In this document: one piece after another, positions 5,830 through 8,653 of the stretch
How positions within the stretch are numbered: the first letter of the stretch is position 1
Layout: every line of letters starts with the position of its first letter
DNA from: an uncultured Clostridia bacterium
GTDB lineage: Bacteria > Bacillota > Clostridia > Christensenellales > Pumilibacteraceae
Direction: 5' to 3'
DNA: 8,653 bases
Assembly (NCBI GenBank): GCA_900553555.1
Contig: USEG01000030.1
Location: forward strand, 1-8,653
Made by a program: the position numbers and the translations under genes
The notes under the pieces: generated by a model
What the model was told of the DNA's origin: nothing
Seen by the model: the letters and a program-made list of their open reading frames with translations, nothing else
Databases searched by the model: none

Positions 5830-6494
5830 TTATTTTCATAGCGGTAGCCGACGCCTCTTACGGTGACGATGCAGTCCGCCCCTCCGGCTTTTTTGATTTT
5901 GTCGCGCAAGGACGCTATGTGCATATCCAGCGTGCGCGTTTCACCCATAAAATCTTCTTTCCACGCCTCTTTGAACAGCGCCTCGCGAGTGACGGTGACG
6001 CCCACATTGGCAATCAGCGATTTAAGCAGCATAAATTCTTTGAGCGTAAGTCCCAGGTCCTTATCGTTGTAAAACACTTTGTACAGGTTGCTGTCCACAA
6101 AGAAGCCGCCGGAGGAGGAGACGTGCAGATTTGCTCTGCGCAGATTGGCTTTTACGCACGCCAGCAGTTCCAGCACGGAAAAGGGCTTTTTGATGTAGTC
6201 GTCGGCGCCCTTGTTAAGACCTTTGACATAGCTTATTTCGTCGCTTTTTGCGCTGACTATTATGATGGGAACCTGCTGGTCGACTGAGCGGATATTTTGC
6301 AGAATTTCGTATCCGTCCATGTCCGGCAGCATCAGATCCAGTATTATAATGTCGGGCGTGGTTTGTTTAAATGCGGTGAAGAATTGGGCTCCGTTGTAAA
6401 AAAGCCGGACGTCGTAATCGTCGCCCAGGGCGCCTTCGTACACTTCGCGTATTCCGTCGTCGTCTTCAACGATGTATATCAGCTGTTTGTTCAT
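5826..6494 (-). CDS. phoP: Phosphate response regulator PhoP (OmpR/PhoB family)
   Basis: Two-component response regulator that, once phosphorylated by PhoR, binds DNA and controls phosphate-starvation genes. The 222 residues comprise a receiver domain (about 3-118) and an OmpR-type winged helix (about 130-222). Receiver residues are all present: acidic pair D11/D12 in VEDDD, phosphoacceptor D53 in IILDLMLP, S81 in IIVSAKSDE, and K103 in YIKKPF. The DNA-binding part has LTLKEFMLLKSL, VTREALFKEAW, RTLDMHIASLRDKI and the closing VRGVGYRYE. I chose ATG 6494 over the in-frame ATG at 6536, which would add 14 residues unlike any receiver domain and lie inside phoU. The chosen start shares one base with the phoU stop (TGATG), so translation is probably coupled; a G-rich stretch about 15 nt upstream is the only ribosome-binding candidate. 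Confidence 0.94.
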   Translation of the reverse strand: MNKQLIYIVEDDDGIREVYEGALGDDYDVRLFYNGAQFFTAFKQTTPDIIILDLMLPDMDGYEILQNIRSVDQQVPIIIVSAKSDEISYVKGLNKGADDYIKKPFSVLELLACVKANLRRANLHVSSSGGFFVDSNLYKVFYNDKDLGLTLKEFMLLKSLIANVGVTVTREALFKEAWKEDFMGETRTLDMHIASLRDKIKKAGGADCIVTVRGVGYRYENK

Positions 6495-7147
6495 CAGAAT
6501 TTTTGGTGAACCCCCGTTTCGTTGTATTTTGTCCATTCGGCGACGTTTACCGCATGGTCGCCTATGCGTTCGAGATATTTGGCTATCATCATCAACTCTA
6601 TCGCCTGGTCACCGTTTTGAGAGTTTTCTTTTATACATTCGATAAGCTCGTTTTTTACGGTGATAAACAAGTCGTCCATTTGGTCGTCGGTGCGAATCAC
6701 TTCGTCGGCAAGCTTTTCATCGTTGCATATAAACGAATTGACGCTGTCGCGCGCCATTTTGACGGCGAGATCGCCCATCGCGGTGATGTGCGTAAGTTTT
6801 TTGATGTACTTATCGCCCGGCATAGTGTACACGATGTCGCCTATATCGCTTGCCTGGTCGCCGAAGCGCTCGATATCGGTGATCATTTTAAGAGCGGTGG
6901 ACACTTCCCTGAAATCTTTTGCGACGGGCTGTTGTTTGAGCAGCAGGCGCATACATTTTTTTTCGATGTCCATTTCGTATTCGTCGACGCGTTTGTCGGC
7001 GTCGCGCACGCTTTTTCCCAGCTCGCGGTCTTTTTTTTCGAGAGCCTCTATGGCGGTGCATATCATCTGTTCGGTAAGGCGGCACATTTCCACCAATTCC
7101 AGCTTAAGATGGGATAATTCTTCTTCAAATATTTTTCTTACACTCAT
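6494..7147 (-). CDS. phoU: Phosphate signalling protein PhoU
   Basis: Cytoplasmic all-helical regulator that connects the Pst transporter to PhoR and dampens phosphate signalling when phosphate is plentiful. The 217 residues, the usual length, contain the two PhoU repeats, each with its acidic metal-binding E/D-x-x-x-D helix: DIERFGDQASDI near 91-102 and YLERIGDHAVNV near 190-201. I place the start at ATG 7147 (MSVRKIFEEEL) because GGAGA (7153-7157) sits 5 nt before it; the in-frame ATG at 7159 overlaps that ribosome binding site. It lies 53 nt after pstB, the largest gap in this gene string, and overlaps phoP by one base. Its place between pstB and phoPR fits its role as the link between them. 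Confidence 0.94.
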   Translation of the reverse strand: MSVRKIFEEELSHLKLELVEMCRLTEQMICTAIEALEKKDRELGKSVRDADKRVDEYEMDIEKKCMRLLLKQQPVAKDFREVSTALKMITDIERFGDQASDIGDIVYTMPGDKYIKKLTHITAMGDLAVKMARDSVNSFICNDEKLADEVIRTDDQMDDLFITVKNELIECIKENSQNGDQAIELMMIAKYLERIGDHAVNVAEWTKYNETGVHQKF

Positions 7148-7157
7148 AACTGTCTCC

Positions 7158-7186
7158 ATTATAACATATATTTTATGTTTTTACAA
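7158..7186 (-). promoter_or_regulatory. Possible internal promoter before phoU
   Basis: In the pstB-phoU gap the minus strand has TTGTAA (7181-7186), 17 bp, then a perfect TATAAT (7158-7163). Transcription would start near 7151, leaving about 4 nt before the phoU ATG and excluding its GGAGA site, which weakens the case. An AT-rich 6-bp inverted repeat (7163-7168 with 7174-7179) lies in the spacer. If real, it would allow phoU-phoP-phoR expression independent of pst. Confidence 0.25.
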
Positions 7187-7200
7187 TACTTATTGCAAAA

Positions 7201-7986
7201 TCAACCGAATCTGCCGGTGATATATCTTTCGGCGCGGGGATCTTTTGGGGAAGTGAACATTTCGTCGGTGTCGGAATATTCCACCAGCTCGCCCAAAAGG
7301 AAAAAGCCGGTTTTGTGCGATATACGCGCCGCCTGCTGCATATTGTGGGTGACAATTACAATAGTGGTGTTTTCGCAAATACTCTGACAAAGGTCCTCTA
7401 TTTTACCCGTCGATATGGGGTCGAGAGCGCTTGTCGGTTCGTCCATCAGCAAGATCTGCGGATTTACGGCAAGAGCCCTTGCGATGCACAGACGCTGTTG
7501 CTGGCCGCCCGAAAGTCCCATTGCCGACTTGTCGAGACGGTCTTTCAGCTCGTCCCACATGGCGGCGGAACGCAGCGATTTTTCCACTATCTCGTCCAGT
7601 TGGGCGCGCTTGTGTATGCCGAATGTTCTCGGGCCGTAAGCCACGTTGTCGTACACGCTCATGGGGAAAGGATTGGGCTTTTGGAACACCATACCCACGT
7701 TTTTCCGCAGGTCGTTTATGTCGATTTTCGAATAAATGTCCACGTCGCCGATCATAAACTTACCGGTAATTTTGCAATTTTCCACAAGGTCGTTCATGCG
7801 GTTGAAGCATTTAAGGAAAGTCGATTTGCCGCAGCCGCTGGGACCGATGAACGCCGTCACGCGTTTTTCGGGTATTTCTATATTTATGTTTTTAAGAGCC
7901 TGAAAATCACCGTACCAGAGATTTGCGTCGGTTACCGAGATGTTCTGACCGAATGAGAGAGCTTCTTGTTTATTCTTTTTAGCCAT
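7201..7986 (-). CDS. pstB: Phosphate ABC transporter ATP-binding protein PstB
   Basis: ATPase subunit that powers the high-affinity phosphate importer PstSCAB at the inner face of the membrane. The 261 residues hold the full ABC motif set: Walker [10 protein letters not shown] at 48-56, Q-loop [11 protein letters not shown] at 100-110 (a PstB hallmark), signature LSGGQQQR at 158-165, Walker B ILLMDEP at 178-184 with catalytic E183, D-loop SALDP at 186-190 and H-loop H214. The PstB-typical NRMNDL at 62-67 and C-terminal [13 protein letters not shown] are present. I use ATG 7986 (MAKKNKQ), which has GGAGGC 8 nt upstream, rather than the in-frame start 17 codons earlier inside pstA. The start overlaps the pstA stop by 8 bases (ATGGCTAA), consistent with coupled translation. 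Confidence 0.96.
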   Translation of the reverse strand: MAKKNKQEALSFGQNISVTDANLWYGDFQALKNINIEIPEKRVTAFIGPSGCGKSTFLKCFNRMNDLVENCKITGKFMIGDVDIYSKIDINDLRKNVGMVFQKPNPFPMSVYDNVAYGPRTFGIHKRAQLDEIVEKSLRSAAMWDELKDRLDKSAMGLSGGQQQRLCIARALAVNPQILLMDEPTSALDPISTGKIEDLCQSICENTTIVIVTHNMQQAARISHKTGFFLLGELVEYSDTDEMFTSPKDPRAERYITGRFG

Positions 7987-8653
7987 TGTTTTTGCCTCCG
8001 AGTTTTTTTCCGAGTTTGCTGACAAGCAGTTCGGCAATGAAATTAAGCGCGAGCACGACTACTATCAGGACGACTGCCGCGGCGTATGCTTCGGGACGGT
8101 GCCAGCCTTCGCCCGCCAGCTGATACATTGCCACCGCCAGAGTGGTGCCGCTGTCGGTAATGCTGTGGGGAATTCCTTTCATCATGGAGCCCATTGTCCA
8201 TATAAAGGGGGCGGATTCGCTTATTACGCGCCCCATGGACAGGATAATCGCGGACATGATGCCGGGAAGAGCGGAGGGGACGACGGTCTTAAAGATCGTG
8301 CGGACTTTTCCGGCGCCCAGAGCGTAGCTGCCTTCGCGCAGGCTCATGGGCACGGATTTAAGGCTTTCTTCCGTCGAACGTACGATGGTGGGCAGCAGCA
8401 TCATACTTATCGTCAGCGTGCCGGCAGCGATGCTGACCGTCGAGCTGAACAGCGGCACAAAAACTATCGTTCCGAACAGTCCGTAAACGATGGAGGGAAT
8501 GCCCGCAAGCACGTCTATTGCCGAACGAACCATACGCATGAAAAAGTTTCGGCTGGCGTATTCGTTGATGAATATCGCTGTAAGCAGGCCTATCGGCACG
8601 GAGATGACTATGCTAAGAGCCACCGTTTCCAAAGTCGTAATGATGGAGGGAAA
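7979..8653 (-). CDS. pstA: Phosphate ABC transporter permease PstA (N-terminus outside the window)
   Basis: One of the two membrane subunits that form the phosphate channel of PstSCAB; it pairs with PstC and is driven by PstB. The window holds the last 224 residues. The frame is open through the right edge ([14 protein letters not shown]...), and the family normally has about 280-300 residues, so the first membrane segment is missing; the TTG at 8632 is not a real start. Visible: membrane segments near residues 11-33, 48-75, 78-98, 128-150 and 192-216; the permease cytoplasmic EAA-type loop around [26 protein letters not shown]; and [11 protein letters not shown], the counterpart of the PstA GETAPL motif. 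The stop overlaps pstB. PstC and PstS are expected further right. Confidence 0.94.
   Translation of the reverse strand, partial: FPSIITTLETVALSIVISVPIGLLTAIFINEYASRNFFMRMVRSAIDVLAGIPSIVYGLFGTIVFVPLFSSTVSIAAGTLTISMMLLPTIVRSTEESLKSVPMSLREGSYALGAGKVRTIFKTVVPSALPGIMSAIILSMGRVISESAPFIWTMGSMMKGIPHSITDSGTTLAVAMYQLAGEGWHRPEAYAAAVVLIVVVLALNFIAELLVSKLGKKLGGKNNG

Noticed and set aside
6492..6536. Longer phoP start at 6536
   Set aside because: The extra 14 residues do not fit a receiver domain and lie within phoU; ATG 6494 starts exactly at the receiver domain and is coupled to the phoU stop.
7148..7200. Pho box direct repeats upstream of phoU
   Set aside because: I looked for TTAACA-like hexamers spaced by 5 bp and found only one poor pair, not enough to call a PhoP site.
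7987..8037. Longer pstB start at 8037
   Set aside because: It lies wholly inside the conserved C-terminal part of pstA; ATG 7986 has a good ribosome binding site.

Overview
The window looks like chromosomal DNA of a low-to-mid GC Bacillota (Clostridia-like) bacterium. The reasons are near-consensus sigma-A promoters in AT-rich gaps, strong GGAGG-type ribosome binding sites, a clostridial-type TtcA-like enzyme, a MocR-type regulator facing a pyridoxal kinase of the DISCVGQCSLTVALP type, and a pst-phoU-phoP-phoR gene string. This is inference from protein style and gene order; no marker gene fixes the taxon.

Layout, left to right. (1) 14-1156 (+): a rhodanese domain fused to a TtcA-like PP-loop ATPase, probably a tRNA-thiolating enzyme with a built-in sulfur-transfer domain. 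(2) 1229-1687 (-): a small heat shock protein (Hsp20), convergent with gene 1. It ends in two tandem hairpin terminators. Its start is preceded by a leader of about 128 nt and a near-perfect promoter overlapped by an 8-bp inverted repeat. (3) 1936-2997 (-): a MocR/PdxR-type regulator (GntR winged helix plus aminotransferase fold) that lacks about the last 100 residues of the family. It is divergent from (4) 3107-3958 (+), a pyridoxal/pyridoxamine kinase. Their promoters overlap and share one palindromic -10 element. (5) A bidirectional terminator at 3988-4020 separates pdxK from the phosphate genes. (6) 4066-8653 (-), in transcription order: pstA (5' end outside the window), pstB, phoU, phoP, phoR. 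Start and stop codons overlap at three of the four junctions.

The phosphate cluster is a complete sense-and-import module apart from pstS, pstC and the start of pstA, which should lie just past the right edge. PstA and PstB belong to the high-affinity phosphate ABC importer. PhoU links transporter state to the PhoR kinase, and PhoR phosphorylates PhoP. The pdxR-pdxK pair is a plausible self-contained vitamin B6 salvage circuit in which the regulator senses the kinase's product, PLP.

I see no phage, insertion sequence, CRISPR array, tRNA or rRNA, and no clearly new multi-gene system. The items most worth a second look are the rhodanese-TtcA fusion, the C-terminally shortened PdxR, the shared-palindrome divergent promoter, and the hsp20 control region with its palindrome and orphan ribosome-binding sequence. 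No gene-free stretch exceeds 300 bases; the longest is 1688-1935.
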